Shown: piece by piece, positions 19,887 to 27,867 of the stretch
Layout of the letters: each line of letters starts with the position of its first letter
Position numbering within the stretch: position 1 is the stretch's first letter
Assembly: GCA_964373065.1 (NCBI GenBank)
Contig: CAYJSJ010000003.1
Coordinates: 1-64,000, forward strand
Reading direction: 5' to 3'
Source: CAYJSJ01 sp964373065
GTDB lineage: Bacteria; Patescibacteriota; Gracilibacteria; Peribacterales; Peribacteraceae
Length of the DNA: 64,000 nucleotides
Position numbers and translations under genes: made by a program
Notes under the pieces: generated by a model
What the model saw: only the letters and a program-made list of their open reading frames with translations
Told to the model about the DNA's origin: nothing
Databases searched by the model: none

Positions 19887-19914
19887 CGAAAAAACCCCGC
19901 ATAGTCGCGGGGTT
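19887..19914 (-). terminator. Intrinsic terminator of rpoC
   Basis: Minus-strand hairpin CCCCGC-GACTAT-GCGGGG followed directly by TTTTTT. It lies about 90 nt past the rpoC stop. Confidence 0.88.
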
Positions 19915-20004
19915 CAACACCAATTAGGAAGCTATCGACTTGGTAACATCCGTAGTGTACTACACAGCGACTACTGAGTCAACTGAACAAATATTTTATT
20001 CAGA

Positions 20005-23000
20005 TTATTCCTCTTTCTTCTGCGCTTCATCCTTCCCTTCCCCACCAGACCCAAAGCGGGTTCTGTACACTTCTCCGGTCGGGATGAGCCGTCCGATGAT
20101 CACGTTTTCCTTGAGGCCCTGCAAGATATCCACTTTGCGGGTTGTCGCCGCCTCTACGAGGACACGGATGGTCTCTTGGAAGGAGGCTCCTGCCAGCCAG
20201 CTATCGGTCGCAAGCGCCGCGCGCGTGATGCCGAGGAGGAGCTGTTCGTAGGTCGCCTTCTTTTTCCCTTTCTTCTTGAGTTGCTCGTTTTGGTACTCCA
20301 CATCCCCCAGATCCACGGTCTCTCCAGAGAGGAAACTCGTATCACCGGCATCCACGATGCGGACCTTGCTGAACATCTTTCGCACAATGATCTCGAGGTG
20401 CTTGTCGTTGATGGTTTGGCCTTGTGAAGCGTAAATACTCTGCACCTCCTGTACGACGTAATTTTCCACCGCATAGGCACCTTGCTTGGTCAGAAGGTCA
20501 TGGAGATCGTAGTGACCGAGGTTGATCGGTTGGCCCACATCCACCATGCCGCCGTTTTTCACGAGAAGCGACTCTCTGGGCCCGAACTCATACGACCTTT
20601 CCTGGATCTCCGCGTGCTTCACCTTCACCATGCCGTCCTCGGTGGAGGTCACTTTGCCGGCGATCTTCACTTTGATCGCGGATTTGTCCGTGGTGGATTT
20701 GGCCAGCACCGCACGCTCCTTCACTTCTTCACCTTTCTTCACCTGCACGGTATACCCCGTGGGGATCAGGTAGCTATCTTCCCCCTTCTCCAGCTCCAAG
20801 ATATGCACGAGCGTGCGCGATCCGGAACGGGAGATTTTTAATTGTCCTGTAATGTCTGAAAGCACGGCCGGCGTGCGCGGTGAACGCGCTTCGAAGAGTT
20901 CTTCGACACGGGTGAGACCTTGGGTGATATCGCTTCCTTCGGCAACACCTCCCATGTGGAACGTACGCATCGTAAGCTGCGTACCGGGTTCCCCGATGCT
21001 TTGGGCCGCAATGATGCCGACGGGGGTTCCAAGCTGCACCATGGAGTTGCTGCCGAGATCCCATCCATAACACATTTTGCAAACGCCCTTCCTTGTGTGG
21101 CACGTCATAAGGGAACGTACGGCCAGCCTCTCGACTTTGTGCTCAGCTATAAGCGTTACCATTTCGGAATTGATTTCGTCGTTTCGCTCGCCGATCACTT
21201 TCCCTCCCGCTTTCAGCTCTTGCCCGAGCGTTCGGCCGAAGACGCGGCTTTCGAACTTCTCTCCTATGCGCTCGCTATCTTCACGCGTAATCACGTGCAC
21301 GTCCTTGCAGCCGCAATCGTGTTCACGAATGAGGATATCCTGCACGGCATCTACAAGACGGCGCGTCAGGTACCCCGCTTCCGCAGTTTTGAGCGCAGTA
21401 TCGGATTTCCCCTTGCGTCCTCCGTGCGTTGCGATGAAGTACTCGAGAACGGAGAAACCGTCTTTGAGGTTGCTCTGGATCGGGAGCTCGATCGTGCGTC
21501 CGGAGGGATTTGCCACAAGTCCCTTCATGCCCGCAAGCTGCGTCACCTGCCCCCAGTTGCCGCGCGCTCCGGAGTCGATCACATAGGATATATCGTTTTG
21601 CTCCTGCTTCAAAAACGTCTCCACCATCGCGGAGCTGATGCGGTTTTTAGCATCCGACCACACGTTGATCGCGTGATTGTAACGTTCTTCGGCGGTCACG
21701 AGACCCTTCCAGTAATTATTGTTGATGAGACGGACTTTTTCGTTCGCTTCCTCCAAGATCTTCTCGCGCTCTGGAGGAATGATCATGTCGGAGGCAGCGA
21801 TGGAAACGCCGGAGAGCGTTGCGTACCGGAAGCCGATATCTTTCATAGCGTCTGCAAGAAACACCGTCTTCTCCGGGCCTGCAAGCCTCAGGGAATCAGC
21901 GACGAGAATGCTCAAATCCTTCTTCTTCATCGTGCGGTTGATAAACCCCAGCACGTCGGGAACCACTTCATTGAAGAGTAAGCGTCCGACGGACGTTTCG
22001 ACCATATCGCGCTCCCCATCAGCGTTTTTCGTTCGAACATGAACGATCGCCTGAAGATCGGTGACGCCTTGGTCGTAGGCGAGGATGGCTTCCTGCGCAC
22101 TCCCGAAGACCATGCCGTGCCCTTTTTTTCCTTCATGAATCTGCGTGAGGTAATAGCACCCCAGTACCATGTCTTGGGAAGGGTTTATGACCGGCTCGCC
22201 GGCGGAAGGCTTGAGAAGGTTTTTATTCGCGGCCATCAGCGTTGCCGCTTCCTCCTGTGCTTTCTCCGAGAGGGGAATGTGCACGGCCATTTGGTCGCCG
22301 TCGAAGTCGGCATTGAACGCGGCACAAACGAGCGGATGCAATTGAATGGCCATGCCTTCGATGAGCTTCGGCTGGAATGCCTGAATGCCGAGGCGGTGGA
22401 GCGTCGGCGCACGGTTGAGGAGGACGTGCTTATTTTTGATGACATCTTCCAAGATATCCCACACTTCTTTACCGCTGTCTTGGACAAGGCGCTCCGCACC
22501 CTTGACGTTATGAGCGAGCTCATCGCGGATGAGGCGCCCGATCACGAAGGGTTTAAAGAGTTTCATCGCCATTTCCTTCGGAAGCCCGCACTCGCTGAGC
22601 GAGAGCTGGGGCCCTACCACGATGACGGAGCGACCCGAGTAGTCGACGCGTTTACCGAGGAGGTTCTGGCGGAATCGCCCCTGCTTCCCCTTCAACATAT
22701 CGCTGAGTGACCGGAGTTTTCTGCGATCACCTGCAGTAAAGAGTGTCTTTCCGGCGCGGGCGGAATTATTGAGCAACGTATCGACCGCTTCCTGCAACAT
22801 GCGTTTTTCGTTGCGGCAGATCACTTCCGGCGCACCGATGCTCATCAGCTTCTTGAGGCGATTATTGCGATTGATCACGCGACGATAGAGATCATTTAAG
22901 TCGGATGCAGCAAAGCGGCCTCCGTCGAGTTGCACCATAGGCCGGAGATCCGGCGGAATCACCTGCAACTTCGTGAGAATCGTCCACTCGGGACGGATGC

Positions 23001-23889
23001 CCGCTTTCACGAGCGATGACACAAGCTTTATGCGCTTCATGATCTTCTTGAGCTTTTGTCCGGAGCTCTCATGGCGCTCTATGTGAAGCATCTCGATCAT
23101 CTTTTCCAAGTTAATGTTCATCACGATTTCGCGCAGGGCCTCGGCACCGGTTCCGGCGCGGAAGACGTGTCCGAACTTCATGTTCATTTCCCGAAACTTT
23201 AGTTCAGAAAGTACGCCTCCCGTATGCAGGCGCTTCAAATCATCGACAGCCTCTTTGTGGTTCATCTTCAGGGAGTCGGTTTTCTCTGCGTATTCGGCAT
23301 CGAGAGCATCGAGCTGTTCACGCGTGGCACTACCTTCCTGCAGCAGCTGCTTTGCCGTTTCATACTCCTTTTTCAGATGATTCCTGCGCTGCTCCATAGA
23401 TGAGGCAAGTTCCTTTTCCGCAACGGCCTTGGATGCGTCATCCACTGTGATCACGACGTATGCCGCAAAGTACACGATCTGTTCGAGCGTCTTTATGGGG
23501 AGATCAAGGAGCAACCCGATGCGCGACGGGGAACTCCTGAGAAACCAAATATGCGTGACCGGCACTGCTAGGTTGATGTGCCCCATGCGCTCGCGGCGCA
23601 CGATGGAACGCGTCACTTCCACCCCGCACTTTTCGCAGATGACACCCGCGTAGCGAACGCCTTTGTACTTGCCGCAGAAACACTGAAAGTTCTTCGTCGG
23701 TCCGAAAATACGTTCACAGAAAAGGCCATCGGGCTCCGCCCTCTGGGTGCGGTAGTTCACGGTTTCGGGCTTGGTGACCTCGCCGCGGGACCACGAGAGC
23801 ACGTCTTCGGGGGAGGCGACGCTGAGCGCGACCGCATCGAAGGAATCTGTGGCTGTGGACTTCTTACCGGAGTAGCTGGGACCTGGCAT
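20005..23889 (-). CDS. rpoC: RNA polymerase beta' subunit
   Basis: 1294 residues. The catalytic NADFDGDQMAVH motif, the zinc-binding CFCGKYKG...CEKCGVEV near the N-terminus, the second zinc site (CHTRKGVCKMCYGWDL), the bridge/trigger regions and MRTFHMGGVA are present, so this is a complete beta' subunit. A helical coiled insertion (about 150-230) is usual for the clamp region. rpoB is not adjacent on the upstream side, which is unusual; the upstream neighbour is a scaffold gap and then small envelope genes. The message ends at a strong terminator. The first 17 codons are duplicated beyond the gap because contig ends overlap. Confidence 0.97.
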   Translation of the reverse strand: MPGPSYSGKKSTATDSFDAVALSVASPEDVLSWSRGEVTKPETVNYRTQRAEPDGLFCERIFGPTKNFQCFCGKYKGVRYAGVICEKCGVEVTRSIVRRERMGHINLAVPVTHIWFLRSSPSRIGLLLDLPIKTLEQIVYFAAYVVITVDDASKAVAEKELASSMEQRRNHLKKEYETAKQLLQEGSATREQLDALDAEYAEKTDSLKMNHKEAVDDLKRLHTGGVLSELKFREMNMKFGHVFRAGTGAEALREIVMNINLEKMIEMLHIERHESSGQKLKKIMKRIKLVSSLVKAGIRPEWTILTKLQVIPPDLRPMVQLDGGRFAASDLNDLYRRVINRNNRLKKLMSIGAPEVICRNEKRMLQEAVDTLLNNSARAGKTLFTAGDRRKLRSLSDMLKGKQGRFRQNLLGKRVDYSGRSVIVVGPQLSLSECGLPKEMAMKLFKPFVIGRLIRDELAHNVKGAERLVQDSGKEVWDILEDVIKNKHVLLNRAPTLHRLGIQAFQPKLIEGMAIQLHPLVCAAFNADFDGDQMAVHIPLSEKAQEEAATLMAANKNLLKPSAGEPVINPSQDMVLGCYYLTQIHEGKKGHGMVFGSAQEAILAYDQGVTDLQAIVHVRTKNADGERDMVETSVGRLLFNEVVPDVLGFINRTMKKKDLSILVADSLRLAGPEKTVFLADAMKDIGFRYATLSGVSIAASDMIIPPEREKILEEANEKVRLINNNYWKGLVTAEERYNHAINVWSDAKNRISSAMVETFLKQEQNDISYVIDSGARGNWGQVTQLAGMKGLVANPSGRTIELPIQSNLKDGFSVLEYFIATHGGRKGKSDTALKTAEAGYLTRRLVDAVQDILIREHDCGCKDVHVITREDSERIGEKFESRVFGRTLGQELKAGGKVIGERNDEINSEMVTLIAEHKVERLAVRSLMTCHTRKGVCKMCYGWDLGSNSMVQLGTPVGIIAAQSIGEPGTQLTMRTFHMGGVAEGSDITQGLTRVEELFEARSPRTPAVLSDITGQLKISRSGSRTLVHILELEKGEDSYLIPTGYTVQVKKGEEVKERAVLAKSTTDKSAIKVKIAGKVTSTEDGMVKVKHAEIQERSYEFGPRESLLVKNGGMVDVGQPINLGHYDLHDLLTKQGAYAVENYVVQEVQSIYASQGQTINDKHLEIIVRKMFSKVRIVDAGDTSFLSGETVDLGDVEYQNEQLKKKGKKKATYEQLLLGITRAALATDSWLAGASFQETIRVLVEAATTRKVDILQGLKENVIIGRLIPTGEVYRTRFGSGGEGKDEAQKKEE

Positions 23890-24047
23890 GGGNNNNNNNN
23901 NNNNNNNNNNNNNNNNNNNNNNNNNNNNNNNNNNNNNNNNNNNNNNNNNNNNNNNNNNNNNNNNNNNNNNNNNNNNNNNNNNNNNNNNNNNNCGAAGGAA
24001 TCTGTGGCTGTGGACTTCTTACCGGAGTAGCTGGGACCTGGCATGGG
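23838..24047. other. Scaffold gap flanked by identical 55-bp contig ends
   Basis: The bases 23838-23892 and 23993-24047 are identical, separated by 100 N. Both hold the rpoC start and upstream bases. The simplest reading is two contigs that overlap and were not merged, so the real sequence is continuous and the N are not missing DNA. Confidence 0.85.
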
Positions 24048-24055
24048 ACGGGGAG

Positions 24056-24096
24056 GTAGGGTTAGGCTTGCCTGCCGCAGGCAGGGTTAGGCAGGA
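24056..24096. repeat. GGGTTAGG repeat with TGCCTGCCGCAGGCAG palindrome
   Basis: In the rpoC leader. The unit GTTAGGCTTGCCTGCCG[C/T]AGGCAG occurs here once and twice more at 61746-61800 between ansA and gmk. Confidence 0.75.
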
Positions 24097-24167
24097 CATA
24101 CGGAAGACCGCCGCGTTACCCTCTCCGGTCGTCTATCCCGGTGGGTCCGCGTCGTTGATGTGGGCCT

Positions 24168-24195
24168 AGTATAAGGAGAACGAAACGCAGTGCAA
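24168..24195 (-). promoter_or_regulatory. Probable rpoC promoter
   Basis: Minus-strand TTGCAC (24195-24190), 16-bp spacer, TATACT (24173-24168). After removing the artificial gap, the leader to the rpoC ATG is about 120 nt and contains the G-rich repeat. Confidence 0.5.
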
Positions 24196-24213
24196 GTGGA
24201 AAAGATGCTAATT

Positions 24214-24252
24214 AGCTGGTAGTTTTGTCTCTTATAGCTTGTAGCTTGTAGA
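24214..24252. repeat. AGCTTGTAGCTTGTAG repeat
   Basis: Degenerate 8-10-bp units of TAGCTTGTAG, directly after the small lipoprotein gene; related to tracts at 24580-24615 and 25508-25573. Confidence 0.65.
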
Positions 24253-24255
24253 TCG

Positions 24256-24546
24256 TTAGCCTCCCAGACCCTTTTCTATCTTCTCCGTGCCCTTTAACAG
24301 TAGATCCACACCTTCCCCAACCTGATTCACGCGGCGTTTGGTATCTTCAACGGCATCCCCTATGTCTTCGGTAATAGTCTTTCCTTTTTGCAGAAGATCA
24401 GCGGCCTGATCCAGTGCACCCGATGCCGTGAGCTTCACATCTTTGAGCAACTTCAATGCGTCTTCCTGTCGCTTTGCCACAGAAGTACACGCGATTAGTG
24501 AAAAAGTAATCAATGGAAGAAATACGAGGAATGGCAGTCGATTCAT
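24256..24546 (-). CDS. Small lipoprotein
   Basis: 96 residues. Signal sequence with a lipobox (LIAC, cysteine near residue 20), then a helical, Lys/Asp-rich domain with heptad-like spacing that could form a coiled coil. It would be lipid-anchored outside the membrane. The ATG at 24546 places the lipobox correctly and has TACACT 6 nt upstream. Function unknown; the length and shape resemble small murein-lipoprotein-like spacers, but no homology is claimed. Confidence 0.7.
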   Translation of the reverse strand: MNRLPFLVFLPLITFSLIACTSVAKRQEDALKLLKDVKLTASGALDQAADLLQKGKTITEDIGDAVEDTKRRVNQVGEGVDLLLKGTEKIEKGLGG

Positions 24547-24579
24547 AAAAAGAGTGTACAGGAACAAAGAACAGCCAAG

Positions 24580-24615
24580 TAGCTACCAGCTATAAGCTAT
24601 AAGCTATAAGCTATA
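24580..24615. repeat. AGCTATAAGCTATA repeat
   Basis: Four units of AGCTATA-A between the lipoprotein gene and the zinc-ribbon gene. Confidence 0.8.
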
Positions 24616-24619
24616 GCAT

Positions 24620-24955
24620 CTATTTCGCAAACAACTTCTCAAACGACCCCCCGGATTCCTCCAGCGCCGCATTGAGCGTCGCAAGTTCCTCTTTACTCAG
24701 CTTCAGCGTGGAAGACGCATTCACGATGCCGTCCGAGGTAACCTCTGTAGTGATGTTCTCTGTTCCTTGCAGTGACGCGTGTAACACGATGAACGCGTTG
24801 CAAGCATCACACTTGAGCTGCAGAAGCATGGCATCTGCAGACACAACACGCACCGATGCAAAATCCACAGAGACACGCTTCCCACACTGGGGACAGCGCA
24901 TCTGCTGCTTGATCCGATCAAGGATATGCTGCAGTGTGTGGGGATCCAATTCCAT
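24620..24955 (-). CDS. Small zinc-ribbon protein, unknown role
   Basis: 111 residues with CPQC (about 21-24) and CDAC (about 49-52) that could bind one zinc, then a Ser/Thr-rich region and an acidic helical tail. No family recognised. The ATG at 24955 has TATACT 8 nt upstream on the minus strand, whose bases are shared with the divergent gene at 24997. Possibly a regulatory or RNA-binding protein; that is inference from the zinc ribbon alone. Confidence 0.65.
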   Translation of the reverse strand: MELDPHTLQHILDRIKQQMRCPQCGKRVSVDFASVRVVSADAMLLQLKCDACNAFIVLHASLQGTENITTEVTSDGIVNASSTLKLSKEELATLNAALEESGGSFEKLFAK

Positions 24956-24996
24956 CACTTATCAGTATACCAGATTTTGCTCTCCACAACAAAAAA

Positions 24997-25509
24997 ATGT
25001 ACGATACAAACGTGGTTCTGAGACGACATTCCCTCGGAGCGGCCATCGGGCTTATAGCGCTCTTTGTCCTTTCCGTTCCTTCCGTTTCCCCGCCCTCGCT
25101 CCCGGGGTTTGGAGCAAAAACAAGCGCAGACATCGGCATCGAACATGCTCTTCCGCTCTCACTTCGCATGGAGGTCGGCGTGAAGGCGAATGCAGGTTAC
25201 GTGGAATTTTTAGCCGAAACGGATGAGACAATTTTCCTCAGCGTCCCAAGCACGTGGGTCCGTCGGGAAGTCTGGAATGTACCGATTTACGAAGTGACCT
25301 CGGAGGCACCTTCCCTCGGGTTTACGCGCTGGCATCTCCCGCCGCACGCCGGCATTTCCTTCCACATGCCGGATGCCCCCGCTTCCGTGATCCTGCATAA
25401 TCCCTCAGACGTACAAATGAAGCTCGACCTTACATATGTGGACGTGAACTCGGAGACCGTCAAAAAGGAAACCGTGCTCATACAAGAACGGACGGTGAAG
25501 CTGTGGTAG
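24997..25509 (+). CDS. Membrane-anchored hypothetical protein
   Basis: 170 residues with one N-terminal hydrophobic segment (about 13-33, rich in Leu/Ile/Val) and an extracytoplasmic beta-rich domain containing repeated Trp and Pro (TWVRREVWNVPIYEV). No family recognised. The ATG at 24997 puts the hydrophobic segment near the N-terminus; the frame is open upstream but without coding character. Divergent from the zinc-ribbon gene. Confidence 0.65.
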   Translation: MYDTNVVLRRHSLGAAIGLIALFVLSVPSVSPPSLPGFGAKTSADIGIEHALPLSLRMEVGVKANAGYVEFLAETDETIFLSVPSTWVRREVWNVPIYEVTSEAPSLGFTRWHLPPHAGISFHMPDAPASVILHNPSDVQMKLDLTYVDVNSETVKKETVLIQERTVKLW

Positions 25510-25573
25510 CTTCGCAGCTTCGTAGCTTCGCAGCTACCAGATATCAGCTATCAGCTATCATCTACCAGCTATT
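25508..25573. repeat. AGCTTCGTAGCTTCGC / ATCAGCTATC repeat
   Basis: Tandem units TAGCTTCGCAGCTTCG followed by ATCAGCTATCAGCTATCATC between two genes; same flavour as the AGCTATA repeats, different phase. Confidence 0.75.
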
Positions 25574-25575
25574 CT
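25570..25575 (+). promoter_or_regulatory. -10 element before the CofE-like gene
   Basis: TATTCT, 6 nt before the ATG at 25582, lying within the end of the AGCTATC repeat, so repeat change could alter the promoter. Confidence 0.45.
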
Positions 25576-25581
25576 AGCGAC

Positions 25582-26349
25582 ATGCACATCCTCCCTATCA
25601 GCACCCCGATCCTGAACGCAGGAAACAGTCTCGCCGAAGCACTGTGCCACGATGGAGAGATCTGCGACGGGGACATCCTCGTGATTTCTTCCAAGGCTGT
25701 GGCAACTGTCGAAGGTGCTGCTATCGATCTTGCAGCCCTAAACATTTCTGCGGAAGCCATTTCCCTCGCAAAGGACTGTGGCATCGAAAAGTCCACTGCC
25801 TTCTACCAGGCGGTGATCGAAGAAACTGCGCGCATGGGCGGTAGCATCATTCGTGGAAATCACGGCGTGGTACTCACGGAACTTCAGCCCAAAGGATGCA
25901 CGGGTACGCTCCTTGTTCCCAATGCCGGCCTCGACAGCAGCAATATTCTCGATGGCTACGCAATCGGATGGCCGAGAGATCCTGTAGAGTCGGCAAAAAA
26001 TCTGAAACGGGAGATCAGCTCGAAGATCGAAGGCGAGGTCGCCGTTCTCCTCAGCGACTCCTGCCTTTCCCCTCGGCGTGTCGGCGTAACGGCATTCGCG
26101 CTCTGCGCTGTGGGGATCGATCCGCTTGAAAGCCTCATCGGTACGCCGGATCTCTACAAAAAAGATATGACCATGACAGTGGAAGCAGTGGCCGATCAGC
26201 TCGCCGTTATAGCAAACTTTGTGATGGGAAATGCAGGTCAATCCAGACCTGCTGCAGTCATCCGCGAACATGGAATCTCCTTTTGCGATTTTTCCGGATG
26301 GGTACCGGGGATTGAGCGGGAGCGAGACGTGTATCATCTTGTCCTATGA
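25582..26349 (+). CDS. CofE-like F420-0:glutamate ligase
   Basis: 255 residues, the usual CofE/FbiB N-domain length. Recognisable segments are GDILVISSKAVATVEG (about 30-45), IIRGNHGVVLTE, the NAGLDSSN motif (about 114-121) and a C-terminal SDS...RRVGVTAFALCAVGIDPL. These enzymes add glutamate to coenzyme F420-0. No other F420 gene is in the window, and CPR bacteria are not known F420 makers, so the substrate may differ. Its stop overlaps the purN start by 4 nt (ATGA), so the pair is coupled. Confidence 0.82.
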   Translation: MHILPISTPILNAGNSLAEALCHDGEICDGDILVISSKAVATVEGAAIDLAALNISAEAISLAKDCGIEKSTAFYQAVIEETARMGGSIIRGNHGVVLTELQPKGCTGTLLVPNAGLDSSNILDGYAIGWPRDPVESAKNLKREISSKIEGEVAVLLSDSCLSPRRVGVTAFALCAVGIDPLESLIGTPDLYKKDMTMTVEAVADQLAVIANFVMGNAGQSRPAAVIREHGISFCDFSGWVPGIERERDVYHLVL

Positions 26350-26966
26350 ACTTCGTTCTCCTCTCCTCCTCACGCGGCACCACCATGCAGGCCGTCATCG
26401 AAGCGATAGAAGATCGATCGCTCACGGCTCCCTGCCTCGGGCTCATAATAGACCGGGCGGATCGCGGGTGTGCTTCAAAAGCAAAAGTGGCACATCTCCC
26501 GATCACCATCGTAGAGAGAAAAGCGGGAGAAACCCGTGAGGGCTACGATAAACGGCTTCATGAAGCCATAATTTCTCTTGGCGGTCTTCCCCCAAACAAT
26601 ACAACAACAGAGCAATCCAACAATCCAACAATCATCGCCGCCCTCGGTTGGATGTACATCCTCTCTCCGTGGTTCGTACGCCTCTGGAAGAATCGCATGA
26701 TCAATGTGCACCCTTCGCTGCTCCCAATGTACACTGGGGCACACGCGATAGAAGAAGCCCTTGCAGCAGGTGAAACGGAAACCGGAATGACCATCCACAT
26801 GATTGATGAAGGCCTCGACACAGGGAACATTCTTGTACAAAAAAAGTGTTCAATAAATCCAGATGACACAGAGGAAACACTGAAAGCACGCATTCAGGAG
26901 CTGGAAAAAGAGTGGTACCCTAAGGTACTGCAGCAGATACATACGGGCGAACTTCGAATCGACTGA
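26346..26966 (+). CDS. purN: Phosphoribosylglycinamide formyltransferase-like
   Basis: 206 residues. The formyl-transferase core has the MINVHPSLLPMYTGAHAI motif with the catalytic His and the downstream GMTIHMIDEGLDTGNILVQ. The usual catalytic Asn region is preserved (INVHPSLL). It transfers formyl from 10-formyl-THF in purine synthesis, or another amine in a paralogue; no other pur gene is near. An Asn/Thr/Pro insertion at about residues 82-96 comes from a CCAACAATCC tandem repeat. Start ATG at 26346 overlaps the upstream stop. Confidence 0.82.
   Translation: MNFVLLSSSRGTTMQAVIEAIEDRSLTAPCLGLIIDRADRGCASKAKVAHLPITIVERKAGETREGYDKRLHEAIISLGGLPPNNTTTEQSNNPTIIAALGWMYILSPWFVRLWKNRMINVHPSLLPMYTGAHAIEEALAAGETETGMTIHMIDEGLDTGNILVQKKCSINPDDTEETLKARIQELEKEWYPKVLQQIHTGELRID
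26590..26632 (+). repeat. CCAACAATCC repeat inside purN
   Basis: CCAAACAATACAAC, then AGCAATCCAACAATCCAACAATC; in frame as PPNNTTTEQSNNPTI. Confidence 0.8.
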
Positions 26967-27037
26967 TCCCCGCTCATTCGTTGATTGGTTGATTGGAAGT
27001 ACCAATAAATAAGTAAACCAATAAACCAAACAACATA

Positions 27038-27754
27038 TCAAATGAACCCTTCCATCTTCACGTCTTCTTTCGGAACTTTCCATTGATCGATGGCCATTTG
27101 TTTCACCGCCTTCGTCATAAGCGGACTGCCACAAAGGTAGATCTGTTTGTTTGAAAAATCCGTGATCAGTGATGCGGCGTGCTCCTGAACGAATCCTTTG
27201 AACCCAAACCAGTTCTGATCAGGATTGGATGCACAGACATGATAGGAAAACCCGGGATATCGCTTCGTAAAGATCTTGAGTTCGTCTTCCCAAAACAATT
27301 CTTTCTCCGAGAGCAGTCCGAAGAAAAGATCAATGTTTCGCATAGACTCCTCACGAAGAAACCTCCGAAGATGCGACCGAAACGGCGCTATCCCCGTGGC
27401 AGTGCACATGAAGACGTAATCCTTCGTTGTCGCTCTATCGAGCGTAAACTTTCCAAACGGACCTTGCATGCGAAGAGTCGATCCGGGCTTGAGAGCATCG
27501 GTGAGGTACCTGCTCATGCGACCATTTGGAACCAACTTGATTGCAAAGAGCAACTCCGCATCCTCGGGGCTTGACCCTATGGAATATGCGCGCGGTTGGA
27601 TGTCGCTGGGATTTTTCATGAGCGGTACATCGAGCAGGATGAAATGACCGGCCTCGAAGGAAAACTCCTTGGGTTTCGTAAACGCCACTTCATAGATATT
27701 TTCCGCGATGAGCTCCTTCTTCGTGCAAGTGACCGTATAGGACGGTGTGGGCAT
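27038..27754 (-). CDS. Ferredoxin-NADP reductase-family oxidoreductase
   Basis: 238 residues, FAD domain then NAD(P) domain: RAYSIGSSPE (about 53-62) binds FAD, and the CTATGIAPFRSHLRR motif (about 115-129) and a late CGSP (about 207-210) bind the nicotinamide. It ends MEGFI, close to the canonical ExF/W-type tail. It moves electrons between NAD(P)H and an unidentified one-electron carrier; no ferredoxin gene is adjacent. The ATG at 27754 follows a TATGAT hexamer by 11 nt. Confidence 0.85.
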   Translation of the reverse strand: MPTPSYTVTCTKKELIAENIYEVAFTKPKEFSFEAGHFILLDVPLMKNPSDIQPRAYSIGSSPEDAELLFAIKLVPNGRMSRYLTDALKPGSTLRMQGPFGKFTLDRATTKDYVFMCTATGIAPFRSHLRRFLREESMRNIDLFFGLLSEKELFWEDELKIFTKRYPGFSYHVCASNPDQNWFGFKGFVQEHAASLITDFSNKQIYLCGSPLMTKAVKQMAIDQWKVPKEDVKMEGFI

Positions 27755-27770
27755 GGAGGGAGTTTATCAT

Positions 27771-27867
27771 AGGAGGATTCAAAGGACTCAGAGGACTCAG
27801 AGGATGCAATAGATTGCACGCACTCTTTTGAGTCATGTAAATCATTTGAATCCTTTGAGTCTTACTT
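27771..27867. repeat. 9-bp AAGGACTCAG repeat, two blocks
   Basis: Block one (27771-27810): ATTCAAAGGACTCAGAGGAC and further units. Block two (27828-27867): TTTGAGTCA...TTTGAATCCTTTGAGTC, facing the opposite way. Together they fill the spacer between the FNR gene and carA, and reach the carA stop. Confidence 0.75.

Noticed and set aside
23838..24047. Tandem duplication of the rpoC start
   Set aside because: The copies are identical and flank exactly 100 N, the signature of unmerged contig ends.
24580..25573. Could the AGCTATA and AACTGAC tandem repeats be CRISPR arrays?
   Set aside because: Units are 7-10 bp and contiguous, with no unique spacers and no cas genes in the window.
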